DNA of 64,000 bases from Rhodanobacter sp. 7MK24. Its GTDB lineage: Bacteria; Pseudomonadota; Gammaproteobacteria; Xanthomonadales; Rhodanobacteraceae. The notes beneath the pieces were generated by a model that was not told the DNA's origin, did no database searches, and saw nothing but the letters and a program-made list of their open reading frames with translations. Every line of letters begins with the position of its first letter. The stretch's first letter is position 1. The translations under genes and the position numbers were made by a program. The DNA lies in NCBI RefSeq assembly GCF_014842995.1, contig NZ_JACYXL010000001.1, forward strand, positions 311,183 through 375,182, given 5' to 3'. This document shows, in pieces, positions 25,797-34,067 of this stretch.

Positions 25797-27566
25797 ATGG
25801 CTTGGCTATTCGGCAGCACCAGAACGCGGCTCGCGTGGGCGGCCCTCGCAGGCTGCCTGTGCTGGCAGACCGGCCTGGCCGTTGCGGCCTTGGCCAATCC
25901 GGATGCCCTGATCAAGCAGATCTATGCACTGCAGGTCACGGATCACGCGCGATCCTTGCAAGTGCTGGCCCAGCTCAACCAGCAGGCCGCCAACCTGACG
26001 CCCGCCCAGCAATGGCAGATGCGCTATCTCAACGCCTGGGAGGTCATGTACCAGGGGGACTACGCCAAGTCGGAGGCCATGCTCAGTGATGTCATCGAGC
26101 GTTCCGGCAATCAGCAGTTGGCGAACCATGCCTCTGCCGCGCTGCTGAGCCAGCTCGGGGCTGCCCGGCATTACACCGAGGCGTTCGAGCTGGCCAATCG
26201 TGTCGCGGCGCGCCTGCCCCAGGTCACGGATGCCAAGGATCGCCGCCTGCTGCTGTCCAACCTGTCCCAGGTGATGGGATCCGCCGGTCAGACCGATCTG
26301 GCCGTGCGCTACGCGCGCATGGCGATGGCGACCGTTCCTGCCGGCGAAAGCCAGTGCTACCCCACTTCGATACTGGTCGAGGTGCTGTACTACGGCAAGC
26401 GGCTCAAATCCGACAGCCCGGAGCTGCAACAGGCTTTCGAGGCCTGCCCGGTGACCACGGTGTCGCTGTACAACACCAACTTGCAACTCATACTCGCCGA
26501 CCTGCTCCTGCAGGAAGGGCAGCCGCGCAAGGTGCTTGCGCTGATCGACCGGATCCAGCCCAGAATCGACACCAATGGCTATGTTCCAGCCAGATTGTCG
26601 GCGTTGGTTGACAGAGCATCCGCACTGGCTGCCTTGGGCGAGGACGATGCCGCCAGGCGGTTGGCATCGGCAGTCGTCGCCGAGGGGAAATCGGGCGACA
26701 TCGACGCCTGGCTGAAGGAAGCCTACGAGGTGCTCTACCGCGTCGAGAAAAAGCAGGGGAATGCCGCTGCCGCGCTCGGCAACTACGAGAAGTTCGCTGC
26801 GCTAGACAAGGCCTACCTCGACGACATCCATGCACGCGCCTTGGCGTACGAAGCGGTGGAGCAGCACGTGCTGGCGCAGAAGCTGGAGACGGAAAAGCTG
26901 AGCCAGCAGAACGCCGACCTGCGCACGCAGCAGCAACTGGACGCCAAGACGGCCGAGGCCAACCGGCTTTACCTCGCGCTGCTGCTCATGGCGCTGGGCT
27001 TCGGCGCGCTATGGATGTTCCGGCTCAAACGCTCGCAGCTGCGCTTCAAGCGACTGTCACACCTCGATGGACTGACCGCCATCTACAACCGCCAGCACTT
27101 CATGGGTGAGGCCGATCGCGCGCTGCGCCAGTCGGAGAAGCGCAAGGGCGCGGCGTGCCTGGCCTTCATCGACCTGGACCACTTCAAACGCATCAACGAC
27201 AGCCACGGCCATGCCACAGGCGACCAGGTGCTGCGCCGCGTGGTGGATGCCTGTCGCCAACACCTGCGCACCGCCGACCTGTTCGGTCGTCTCGGCGGCG
27301 AGGAGTTCGGCATCCTGCTGGTGGACTGTTCTAGCGAGCAGGGCGTGGCGATTGCCGAACGCATCCGCGCCACCATCGAGGCCACTGTGGTGGAACTCGA
27401 TGGCGTGATCGTGACGGTTTCCACCAGCATCGGCCTGGCCTTTACCGATGGCATCGGCCATGACTTGCATCGCCTCTGTACGGAGGCCGACGCCGCCTTG
27501 TACCGGGCCAAGCATGACGGGCGCAACTGCGTGATGACGGGTGTAGAAAGCCTGGCGATGGCCTGA
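25797..27566 (+). CDS. Membrane diguanylate cyclase 1 with helical-repeat periplasmic sensor
   Basis: This 589-residue protein starts with a signal sequence containing LAGC (a possible lipobox) and ending near residue 30. A TPR-like helical region follows (about 35-345), then a short coiled coil and one TM helix (391-408). The cytoplasmic GGDEF domain has GGEEF at 500-504. RTAD five residues before GGEEF is an inhibitory I-site. Cys187 and Cys217 in the sensor are kept in both paralogues and may form a disulfide. The methyltransferase gene follows after 77 bases. It should make c-di-GMP in response to an extracytoplasmic signal. Confidence 0.92.
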   Translation: MAWLFGSTRTRLAWAALAGCLCWQTGLAVAALANPDALIKQIYALQVTDHARSLQVLAQLNQQAANLTPAQQWQMRYLNAWEVMYQGDYAKSEAMLSDVIERSGNQQLANHASAALLSQLGAARHYTEAFELANRVAARLPQVTDAKDRRLLLSNLSQVMGSAGQTDLAVRYARMAMATVPAGESQCYPTSILVEVLYYGKRLKSDSPELQQAFEACPVTTVSLYNTNLQLILADLLLQEGQPRKVLALIDRIQPRIDTNGYVPARLSALVDRASALAALGEDDAARRLASAVVAEGKSGDIDAWLKEAYEVLYRVEKKQGNAAAALGNYEKFAALDKAYLDDIHARALAYEAVEQHVLAQKLETEKLSQQNADLRTQQQLDAKTAEANRLYLALLLMALGFGALWMFRLKRSQLRFKRLSHLDGLTAIYNRQHFMGEADRALRQSEKRKGAACLAFIDLDHFKRINDSHGHATGDQVLRRVVDACRQHLRTADLFGRLGGEEFGILLVDCSSEQGVAIAERIRATIEATVVELDGVIVTVSTSIGLAFTDGIGHDLHRLCTEADAALYRAKHDGRNCVMTGVESLAMA

Positions 27567-27643
27567 GCTAAGCAATGCACTGAAATGCTGCGTCCCTCCA
27601 TGCCACCGCAGGCGCAGGGAGGAAAGTTCGCTAAGATCGCCTG

Positions 27644-28480
27644 ATGACCAACACCATTCTTCCTTCCCTGAACGTTCCCGGCCGTGGCCGCCTGGCCTGC
27701 GTGGGCCTGGGCATGACGCTGGGCTCCCACCTCACCCCGCTGGCGCGTAGCCATATCGTGCAGGCGGACGTGGTGTTCGCCGCGCTCTCCGACGCCATCG
27801 CGGAGGAGTGGTTGAAACGTATGCACCCGGACGTGCGCAGCCTGCAGCCCTACTATGCCGAGGGCAAGCCGCGCATAAAGACCTACCGTGAGTGGGTGGC
27901 GTTGATGATGGCCGAATTGCGCACTGGCAAGCGGGTCTGCGGCGTGTTCTATGGTCACCCGGGCATCTTTGCATGGTCGCCGCACAAGGTGATCGAGCAG
28001 GCCCACGCGGAAGGTTACGAGGCGCACATGGAGCCGGGCATCTCTGCCGAGGACTCCCTTTACGCCGATCTCGGCTTCGACCCCGGCCGCTACGGCTGCC
28101 AGCACTTCGAGGCCAGCCAGCTGCTGTACTGCGAGCGGCGCATCGACCCGGCCGGTTATCTAGTGCTGTGGCAGGTGGGGGTGATCGGCAACCGTTCGGT
28201 GGGGCGTTTCGACGCTGGCCTGGCCTACCGGGCACTTTTGGTGGAGCGGCTGGGGCAGGACTACCCGCTGGAACATGAAGTCATCATTTATCGCGGTGCC
28301 ACCTTGCCCATTGAGCGGCCGCGCATCCAGCGCATTACCTTGCGCGAACTGGCCGAGGTGCCGTTGACCGCCGAGGAAACCGTGGTGCTTCCCCCAGCCG
28401 TGACCTTGCAGCCGAACCGTGCGATGCTGGAGCGGCTGCAAACGCTGGATGCAAGGGAGAAGGAAGGCGCAGCGGCCTGA
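27644..28480 (+). CDS. Tetrapyrrole-methylase-fold peptide N-methyltransferase, borosin (SonM-like) candidate
   Basis: This 278-residue SAM enzyme has the TP-methylase opening LACVGLGMTLGSHLT and a GHPGIF loop. The stretch MEPGISAEDSLYADLG is very close to what I recall of Shewanella SonM. Y71, R77, Y81 and Y103 have exactly the spacing of the OphMA active-site residues Y66, R72, Y76 and Y98 (from memory). Borosin enzymes N-methylate the backbone of their own C-terminus or of a separate peptide; with no core fused here, this is the split type. A candidate precursor follows 56 bases later. Uroporphyrinogen methylation is unlikely: no cobalamin or siroheme gene is near. A GGGAGG sequence lies upstream, but at long spacing. 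Confidence 0.85.
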   Translation: MTNTILPSLNVPGRGRLACVGLGMTLGSHLTPLARSHIVQADVVFAALSDAIAEEWLKRMHPDVRSLQPYYAEGKPRIKTYREWVALMMAELRTGKRVCGVFYGHPGIFAWSPHKVIEQAHAEGYEAHMEPGISAEDSLYADLGFDPGRYGCQHFEASQLLYCERRIDPAGYLVLWQVGVIGNRSVGRFDAGLAYRALLVERLGQDYPLEHEVIIYRGATLPIERPRIQRITLRELAEVPLTAEETVVLPPAVTLQPNRAMLERLQTLDAREKEGAAA

Positions 28481-28536
28481 GGCGAGATGGTGCGGCGCGG
28501 TAGTGCTGCCCGAATATAAGGAAACAGGGGAACAAG

Positions 28537-28836
28537 ATGACCGATACGATTGAATTGCTTGAAGCCATCGGCAGCGATGCGTCGCTGCGCTACGCCTCGG
28601 CTGACATATTGAATGGAGTGTTGGAGCAGACGCATGCCAGCGCCGAACTGATGACGGCCGTGGCAGCGGGTAACGGCGCGTCGCTGCGGGTGGAACTGGG
28701 CATCCAGCAAGTGCCCCAAACTCCCCAGTCACCGACTCAGCTTCCCGGGCAGGAGCCCGACGAAGAGGAGGAAGAGGAAGCTCCGCAGTCGGAGCGCTGC
28801 CACTCCGACCATCCGTCGTCCTTGTCCTTCCAGTGA
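28537..28836 (+). CDS. Candidate borosin precursor peptide 1
   Basis: This 99-residue peptide has a helical leader (residues 1-55, starting MTDTIELLEAIGSDASLRYA) and a divergent tail with Gln/Pro, a run of six Glu and a Cys/His/Ser end. The leader resembles the SonA binding domain/LigA-like pattern: leucine and DA anchors, then AV..G..SL..EL. It is about 74% identical to precursor 2 over 54 residues by hand count, while the tails do not align. AGGGGAA precedes the ATG. It sits between the methyltransferase (56 bases) and cyclase 2 (33 bases), so one transcript is likely. The modified positions are unknown. Confidence 0.75.
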   Translation: MTDTIELLEAIGSDASLRYASADILNGVLEQTHASAELMTAVAAGNGASLRVELGIQQVPQTPQSPTQLPGQEPDEEEEEEAPQSERCHSDHPSSLSFQ

Positions 28837-28869
28837 GACGTGTCACCCTGACGCCCGCTGGTGTGCAGC

Positions 28870-30642
28870 ATGTTCCGGTGGCCAATTAGCCTGCGGAGAT
28901 GCGCTGCACGCATAGGCTTTGCCAGCTGTTTGTGCTGGCAAGTGGGCTTTGCTGCCACGCCCATCGCAGATCCGGATGCCTTTCTCAAGCAGACCCAGGA
29001 TCTGCAACTCAAGAATCACCTCAGATATCTTGAGCAACTGGCCCAACTCAATCAACAAGCATCCAGCCTGACACCGGACCAGCAGTGGCGCCTGCGATTC
29101 CTGAATGCCTGGGAGGCCATGTACGAGAGTGACTACGTCAAGTCAGAGGCTTTGCTTCAGGACATCATCCGGCGATCCGGTGATCCGGCGTGGGTGGATC
29201 GTGCATCTGCTTTGCTGCTGGGCCAACTTGGACTCACCCGGCGTTACACGGAAGCATTTGAGCTAGCCAACCGCGTCGCGGAGCGCTTGCCACAGGTGAC
29301 GGATACGAAGATTCGTTCGACCCTGTTGGTGAACCTGTCGAGTACCTTGGGCTTGGCCGGACAGGCCGACTTGGCTGTGCGCTATGCGCACATGGCTTTG
29401 GCTGCCATTCCTGCGGGGGAGGGTTCGTGCCGGACCTTTGCCTTTCTAGTCTCGGCGCTCTACAACGGCCAGAGGCTCAAGCCTGATAGCCCGGAGTTGC
29501 AACAGGCTCTAGATACTTGTCCAGCGGCTAGTGAGCCGGTGTACCACACGCAACTGGTGCTAACACTCGCCGATCTGTATGCGAACGGAGGGCAACCGCG
29601 CAAGGCGTTGGCGTTGCTCGACAGCATCGAGTCCAGCCTGGAGGCCAACGGCTATGTTCCAGCCAAATTGTCGGCTCTGGTAAACAGGGCGCAGGCGTTG
29701 GCCGCCCTGGGCGACGATGATGCTGCCAAGCAGGCGGCGTTGGCCGTGGTTGCCGAGAAGAAATCGAGTGATATCGATGCGTGGCTGAAAGACACTTACG
29801 AGGTGCTTTACCGCATCGAGAAAAGGCAGGGCCATACCGCCGCTGCCCTCGACTATTACGAGAAGTTCGCTGCACTGGACAAGGCCTACCTCGACGATAC
29901 TCATGCGCGAGCCCTGGCCTATGAAGCAGTGCAGCAGCATGTGTTGTTGCAGAAGCTGGAGACCGAAAAGCTGAGCAGGCAGAACGCCGGGTTGCGCGCG
30001 CTGCAGATGCTAGATGCCAAGACGGCAGAGGCCCACCGGCTTTACCTCGTGCTGCTGCTTATGGCGCTGGGCTTCGGTGCGTTGGCGATGTTCCGGCTCA
30101 AGCGCTCGCAACTGCGCTTCAAGCGGTTGTCGCACCTCGATGGCCTCACCGCCATCTACAATCGCCAGCACTTCATAGTCGAAGCCGAGCGCCTGCTGCA
30201 CCAGCTTGAGAAGCGGAAAGGCGCAGCCTGCGTGGCCATCATCGACCTCGACCATTTCAAGAGCATCAACGATACCTATGGCCATGCCATGGGAGACGAG
30301 GTGCTGCGTCGCGTGGTTATTGCCTGCAATCAACACCTACGCACCGTCGACCTGTTCGGCCGCCTCGGCGGCGAGGAGTTCGGCATCCTGCTGACGGATT
30401 GTTCGCACGAGCATGGTATGGCGATTGCCGAACGCATCCGAGCGGCCATCGAGGCCACCGTAGTGGAACTCGATGGTGTGATCGTAGCCGTTTCAACCAG
30501 CATCGGCGTTGCTTTCACCGATACCGCCGGACACGACTTGCACCACCTTTGTTCCGCTGCCGACGCGGCGCTGTACGGTGCCAAGCGGGGTGGGCGCAAC
30601 CGTGTGGCGGCCAGCGGCGTCGAGGATCTCGTGGCAGCCTGA
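28870..30642 (+). CDS. Membrane diguanylate cyclase 2 (paralogue)
   Basis: This 590-residue paralogue of the first cyclase has the same layout: signal sequence with CLCW, helical-repeat sensor with Cys187 and Cys217, one TM helix near 391-408, and GGEEF at 500-504 preceded by the I-site RTVD. I chose ATG 28870 because it matches the N-terminus of the other copies. A GTG at 28861 is also in frame, and neither start has a clear ribosome site. It lies 33 bases after precursor 1. The 3' third is nearly identical to cyclase 3, showing recent duplication or gene conversion. Confidence 0.9.
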   Translation: MFRWPISLRRCAARIGFASCLCWQVGFAATPIADPDAFLKQTQDLQLKNHLRYLEQLAQLNQQASSLTPDQQWRLRFLNAWEAMYESDYVKSEALLQDIIRRSGDPAWVDRASALLLGQLGLTRRYTEAFELANRVAERLPQVTDTKIRSTLLVNLSSTLGLAGQADLAVRYAHMALAAIPAGEGSCRTFAFLVSALYNGQRLKPDSPELQQALDTCPAASEPVYHTQLVLTLADLYANGGQPRKALALLDSIESSLEANGYVPAKLSALVNRAQALAALGDDDAAKQAALAVVAEKKSSDIDAWLKDTYEVLYRIEKRQGHTAAALDYYEKFAALDKAYLDDTHARALAYEAVQQHVLLQKLETEKLSRQNAGLRALQMLDAKTAEAHRLYLVLLLMALGFGALAMFRLKRSQLRFKRLSHLDGLTAIYNRQHFIVEAERLLHQLEKRKGAACVAIIDLDHFKSINDTYGHAMGDEVLRRVVIACNQHLRTVDLFGRLGGEEFGILLTDCSHEHGMAIAERIRAAIEATVVELDGVIVAVSTSIGVAFTDTAGHDLHHLCSAADAALYGAKRGGRNRVAASGVEDLVAA

Positions 30643-30773
30643 CGAAGGGCGTGCCCATTTCTGGTCTTTTGCGGACAGGGAAAGAAAGCTAGGCCAGCAT
30701 GGGAATCCGCCGGCTCGCCGGGGAGGCCATAGAAATCTGATGACTCCGGGAGTCCACCGGCCACCTGGCGCAG

Positions 30774-30937
30774 GTGTATGGGGAACACAAGCGGAACTTC
30801 GTGAGGCAAAGTTTTTGGGCGCGGGGCTATTTTGTCTCGACGGTGGAGCGCGACGAAGAGAAGAAGTGATCCGAGCGTACATCCGCAGCCAAGAGGCCGA
30901 GGATCACCGGTTGGAGCAATTGAAGCGACTGCGATGA
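30774..30937 (+). pseudogene. IS200/IS605-type transposase (tnpA) fragment, frameshifted
   Basis: One frame encodes WARGYFVSTVERDEE and then stops. The neighbouring frame continues with EVIRAYIRSQEAEDHRLEQL. Together these form the C-terminal segment of IS200-group Y1 transposases (usual pattern W-x-R-G-Y-x-V-x-T-V...YI..Q..ED). The catalytic HUH and Tyr parts upstream are gone. It is a dead remnant. Confidence 0.8.
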
Positions 30938-31050
30938 CGCCCGTCACCGAAAGGTGGGGCCTATGGCTGGGGTTGAGTTAGCGATCCCGATTCAGCCTCT
31001 TTGAGCGGCTTACACAGCTAAAACCCCAGCTTTGCCGGGGGATACTTGCC
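30938..31050 (+). mobile_element. Right-end remnant of the IS200/IS605-like element
   Basis: A CTTTGAGCGGCTTACACAGC segment is followed by a hairpin CCCCAGC (31024-31030) / GCCGGGG (31034-31040) and GATACTTG. This is the kind of imperfect subterminal hairpin that marks the right end of these elements. No intact left end was found. In the 747 bases between cyclase 2 and precursor 2, stretches 30643-30773 and 31051-31227 show nothing I recognise. Confidence 0.6.
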
Positions 31051-31227
31051 TTGAGATCGCCTCCGCCAGCTATTCGTGGAGTGTTTCGATACTGCTCCGA
31101 CCTGCCGTGCTCTGCTGGAGCGGCTGTGAAAGATGGCCAGCCAGAGCAGGGGATTGCTGTCCATCGGGGTCACGCTGTGTGCCGAGCAACCATGCGTTGC
31201 CTTGTATGGACTAATTGAAGCGCTCAT

Positions 31228-31322
31228 CGCCGCCGAGGAAATCGGGGGGCATCGTGACCTTGCAACCGAACCGTGCCATGCTGGAGTGGCAACAGGCATC
31301 CGGATGCGGCGGCTTAGGTTGA
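31228..31322 (+). pseudogene. 3'-end remnant of a second borosin-type methyltransferase gene
   Basis: Bases 31254-31290 match the methyltransferase gene's 3' end at 34 of 37 positions by hand count, encoding VTLQPNRAMLE in the same frame and running to a TGA at 31320. The flank CGCCGAGGAAA (about 31230-31240) also matches, with a deletion of about nine bases between. The rest of the gene is missing. It lies just upstream of precursor 2, in the same relative place as the intact gene before precursor 1. Confidence 0.85.
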
Positions 31323-31389
31323 CATCGCGGTCCAGATTCTGGGACTGGGCCGTGAAGGCGCCTTGCGATCAAGGGAACGGGGGGAGAAC

Positions 31390-31695
31390 ATGGCTGATAC
31401 GATCGAATTGCTGGAAGCCATCGGTAGCGATGCATCGCTGCGTTATGCGCAGGTCGATGAATTGAAAGCCGTGCTGGAACAGACTCAGGCGAGCGTCGAA
31501 CTTACGGAGGCGGTGGTTCAGGGCGATGGCGCGTCGCTGCGCAAAGAATTGAAGCTCCAAGAGACAACCCAGGTGCAGCAGACGCACGCACCGGGTCACG
31601 AGGGAGACGACGACGGTGAATGCGATCCTCCCAAGCCGGAGCGTCACCCGCCCGAAAGATCGCCATCGCAACCGCCCGCAAATACGTCTCATTGA
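31390..31695 (+). CDS. Candidate borosin precursor peptide 2
   Basis: This 101-residue paralogue of precursor 1 starts MADTIELLEAIGSDASLRYA. The leader (residues 1-54) is conserved; the tail is different, with QTHAPGHEGDDDGECDPP and then a Pro/Ser/His-rich end. GGGGAGA precedes the ATG at 31390; in-frame codons further upstream lie outside the conserved leader. Cyclase 3 follows after 25 bases. Its own methyltransferase is only a remnant, so it would have to use the intact enzyme encoded about 3 kb upstream. Confidence 0.72.
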   Translation: MADTIELLEAIGSDASLRYAQVDELKAVLEQTQASVELTEAVVQGDGASLRKELKLQETTQVQQTHAPGHEGDDDGECDPPKPERHPPERSPSQPPANTSH

Positions 31696-31720
31696 GCCGA
31701 AGCCTGGCAAGTGAAGCCAT

Positions 31721-33490
31721 ATGCTTCGGCGACCAAGCAATTGGGGGCAATGGGTAGCAGGCGCGACCTTCGCAGGTTGCCTGTGCTTGCAGGCTGCTTT
31801 TGCGTCGACTTCCGCCACCGATCCGGACGCGTTGCTCAAACAGACCTGGGATCTGCAGGTCACGGATCATTCGCGTTCCTTGCAATTGCTGGCTCAGCTC
31901 AATCAGCAAGCCTCTAGCCTGACGCCGGATCAACAATGGCACCTGCGTTTTCTCAACGCATGGGAGGCCAAGTACGAAAGCGATTATGAAAAGTCGGAGG
32001 CGCTGCTCAAGGATATCGCGCTGCACTCCGGCAATCCGCAGTTGGCAGATCGCGCTTCAGCCATGCTGTTGAGCCAGTATGGAATTACCCATCGTTACAC
32101 CGAGGCGTTTGATCTGGCGGACCGGCTTGCTGTGCGGTTGCCGCAAATTACCGATGCCAAGGTTCGCTATTCACTACTTCTGAATCTGTCGCAAGCGATG
32201 GGTTTGGCTGGCCAGACGGACTTGGCCGTGCGTTATGCGCACATGGCGATGGCGACCGACCCCGCGGTAGACAGTCGATGTTATGCAACCGCGATTCTGG
32301 TTGAAGTGCTCTTCAATGGTCACAGACTCAAGCCCGACAGCCCGGAGCTTCAGCAGGCGTTTGAGGCTTGCCCGGTGGCTACGGAGCCGCTTTATAACAC
32401 GGGTATTGCTGTTGACTTGGCTGACCTGTACGCCCATGGGAAGGAGCCGCGTAAGGCGTTGGCTCTGCTCGACCAGATCCAGTCACGTGTGGATGTTTCT
32501 GGCTACGTTTCCAACAAGCTGACCATGCTGGAGATAAGAGCAAGGGCGCTGGATGCTTTGGGCGAGGATGATGCTGCCCGGAAGGCGGCGCTTTCCATCA
32601 TCGCGGCGGGACGGTCGAGTGACTTCGATTTGTGGCTGAAGGATGCATACGAGGTGCTTTATCTCATCGAGAAAAAGCAGGGAAATACTGCTGCTGCACT
32701 CGATTATCACGAGAACTTTACGGCGCTGGACAAGGTCTACCTCGACGATATCCACGCGCGTGCGCTGGCTTACGAAACGGTCCAGCAGCGTGTACTTTTG
32801 CAGAGACTGGAGACGGAAAAGCTGAGCGAGCAAAACGCCGGCTTGCGCGCGCGGCAGAAGCTGGACGCGAAGACCGCCGAGGCTAACCGGCTTTACCTTG
32901 TGTTGCTGCTCATGGTGCTGGGTTTCGGTGCGGTGTGGATGTTCCGGCTCAAGCGTTCGCAACTGCGCTTCAAGCGGTTGTCGCACCTCGACGGTCTGAC
33001 CGCCATCTCTAACCGCCAGCACTTCATGAGTGAAGCCGGGCGCGTGTTGCACCAGCTGGAGAGACGGAAGGGCGCTGCCTGCGTGGCCATCATCGACCTC
33101 GACCACTTCAAGAGCATCAACGATACCCATGGCCATGCCATGGGCGACGAAGTGTTGTGCCGCGTGGTTGAAGCCTGCAAGCAGCACCTACGTACCGTCG
33201 ACCTGTTCGGCCGCCTCGGCGGTGAGGAGTTCGGCATCCTGCTGGTGGATTGCTCGCGTGAGCAGGGCGCCGCCATCGCGGAGCGCATGCGCGCCGCCAT
33301 CGAAGCCACCGTGGTGAAGCTGGATGGTGTGATCGTGACGGTGTCCACTAGTGTCGGGCTGGCTTTCACCGACACCACCGGCCACGACTTGCATCGCCTT
33401 TGCACCGAGGCTGATGCCGCGCTGTACGGCGCCAAGCGCGGCGGCCGCAACCGCGTGATGGCTGGAGCAGAGGATCTCGCCGCGGTCTGA
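31721..33490 (+). CDS. Membrane diguanylate cyclase 3 (paralogue)
   Basis: This 589-residue protein has the same architecture as cyclases 1 and 2. It has a signal sequence with FAGCLC, a helical sensor with Cys187 and Cys217, a TM helix around 391-408, I-site RTVD and GGEEF at 500-504. All three copies keep register to the residue, so they stem from tandem duplication and all look catalytically intact. The sensor halves have diverged more than the GGDEF halves. It is the last gene of the cluster. Confidence 0.92.
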   Translation: MLRRPSNWGQWVAGATFAGCLCLQAAFASTSATDPDALLKQTWDLQVTDHSRSLQLLAQLNQQASSLTPDQQWHLRFLNAWEAKYESDYEKSEALLKDIALHSGNPQLADRASAMLLSQYGITHRYTEAFDLADRLAVRLPQITDAKVRYSLLLNLSQAMGLAGQTDLAVRYAHMAMATDPAVDSRCYATAILVEVLFNGHRLKPDSPELQQAFEACPVATEPLYNTGIAVDLADLYAHGKEPRKALALLDQIQSRVDVSGYVSNKLTMLEIRARALDALGEDDAARKAALSIIAAGRSSDFDLWLKDAYEVLYLIEKKQGNTAAALDYHENFTALDKVYLDDIHARALAYETVQQRVLLQRLETEKLSEQNAGLRARQKLDAKTAEANRLYLVLLLMVLGFGAVWMFRLKRSQLRFKRLSHLDGLTAISNRQHFMSEAGRVLHQLERRKGAACVAIIDLDHFKSINDTHGHAMGDEVLCRVVEACKQHLRTVDLFGRLGGEEFGILLVDCSREQGAAIAERMRAAIEATVVKLDGVIVTVSTSVGLAFTDTTGHDLHRLCTEADAALYGAKRGGRNRVMAGAEDLAAV

Positions 33491-33533
33491 TCCGTCGTGA
33501 CGGTTCGGCCCGTGTACGCCGGCTGGTGCGTTT

Positions 33534-34067
33534 TTACGTTTCGTCGCCCTGCATCGACTTGAGCAGTTGGAACAGCTCGCGGTATGCACGTGGCGGTTTG
33601 TTCGGCGTGGTTTTTTCGACGCGTGCCTGGCGGATCAAGGCACGCAGGTGCTGACGGTCCACGCCGGGGTGCTGCTCGATCAGTTCCGAAGCCGCCGCAT
33701 CGCCATCGTCGCCCAACAGGCGTTCGCGCAGCGCTTCCATGCGATGCATCGCGGCCGTCTCCTGCCGCTGGCGGTCGCGGTTCTCGCCCAGTGCGGCGCG
33801 CACCGAGTCGAAGGCCTCGGTGTCGTGGCGGCGCATCAGCTTGGCGAGAAAGGCCAGCTCGCGCTTGCGCGCGATGTGCGAGGTGATGCGGCGCAAATGG
33901 GCGATCTCGTCGCGCACGTCGTCGGGCAAGTCCAGCTTCGCCAGTCGTGTCGGCGGCAGCTCGACCAGTTGGTTGGCCAGCTCCAGCACGGCCAGCGCGT
34001 CGCGGCGCTGTTGCGTGCGGGTGGGGCCGTAGTCGTGATCGGGGTCGTCGGTGTAATTGCGGTTCAT
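33534..34067 (-). CDS. darP: Ribosome-associated protein YjgA/DarP
   Basis: This 177-residue, highly charged helical protein shows the family stretches RRDALAVLELANQLVELP and HLRRITSHIARKRELAFLAKLMR. DarP (YjgA, DUF615) joins late 50S assembly intermediates and helps the peptidyl-transferase centre mature. The start overlaps the stop of the DUF1653 gene (ATGA). Confidence 0.92.
   Translation of the reverse strand: MNRNYTDDPDHDYGPTRTQQRRDALAVLELANQLVELPPTRLAKLDLPDDVRDEIAHLRRITSHIARKRELAFLAKLMRRHDTEAFDSVRAALGENRDRQRQETAAMHRMEALRERLLGDDGDAAASELIEQHPGVDRQHLRALIRQARVEKTTPNKPPRAYRELFQLLKSMQGDET

Noticed and set aside
27644-28480. Siroheme or cobalamin methyltransferase (CysG/CobA-like)
   Set aside because: The fold is shared, but the Y-x5-R-x3-Y and Y103 pattern, the segment similar to SonM and the neighbouring peptide fit borosin enzymes better. 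No tetrapyrrole genes are nearby.
31133-31465. 110-codon + strand ORF before precursor 2
   Set aside because: It crosses the methyltransferase remnant in the wrong frame and runs into precursor 2. It has no ribosome site or family features.
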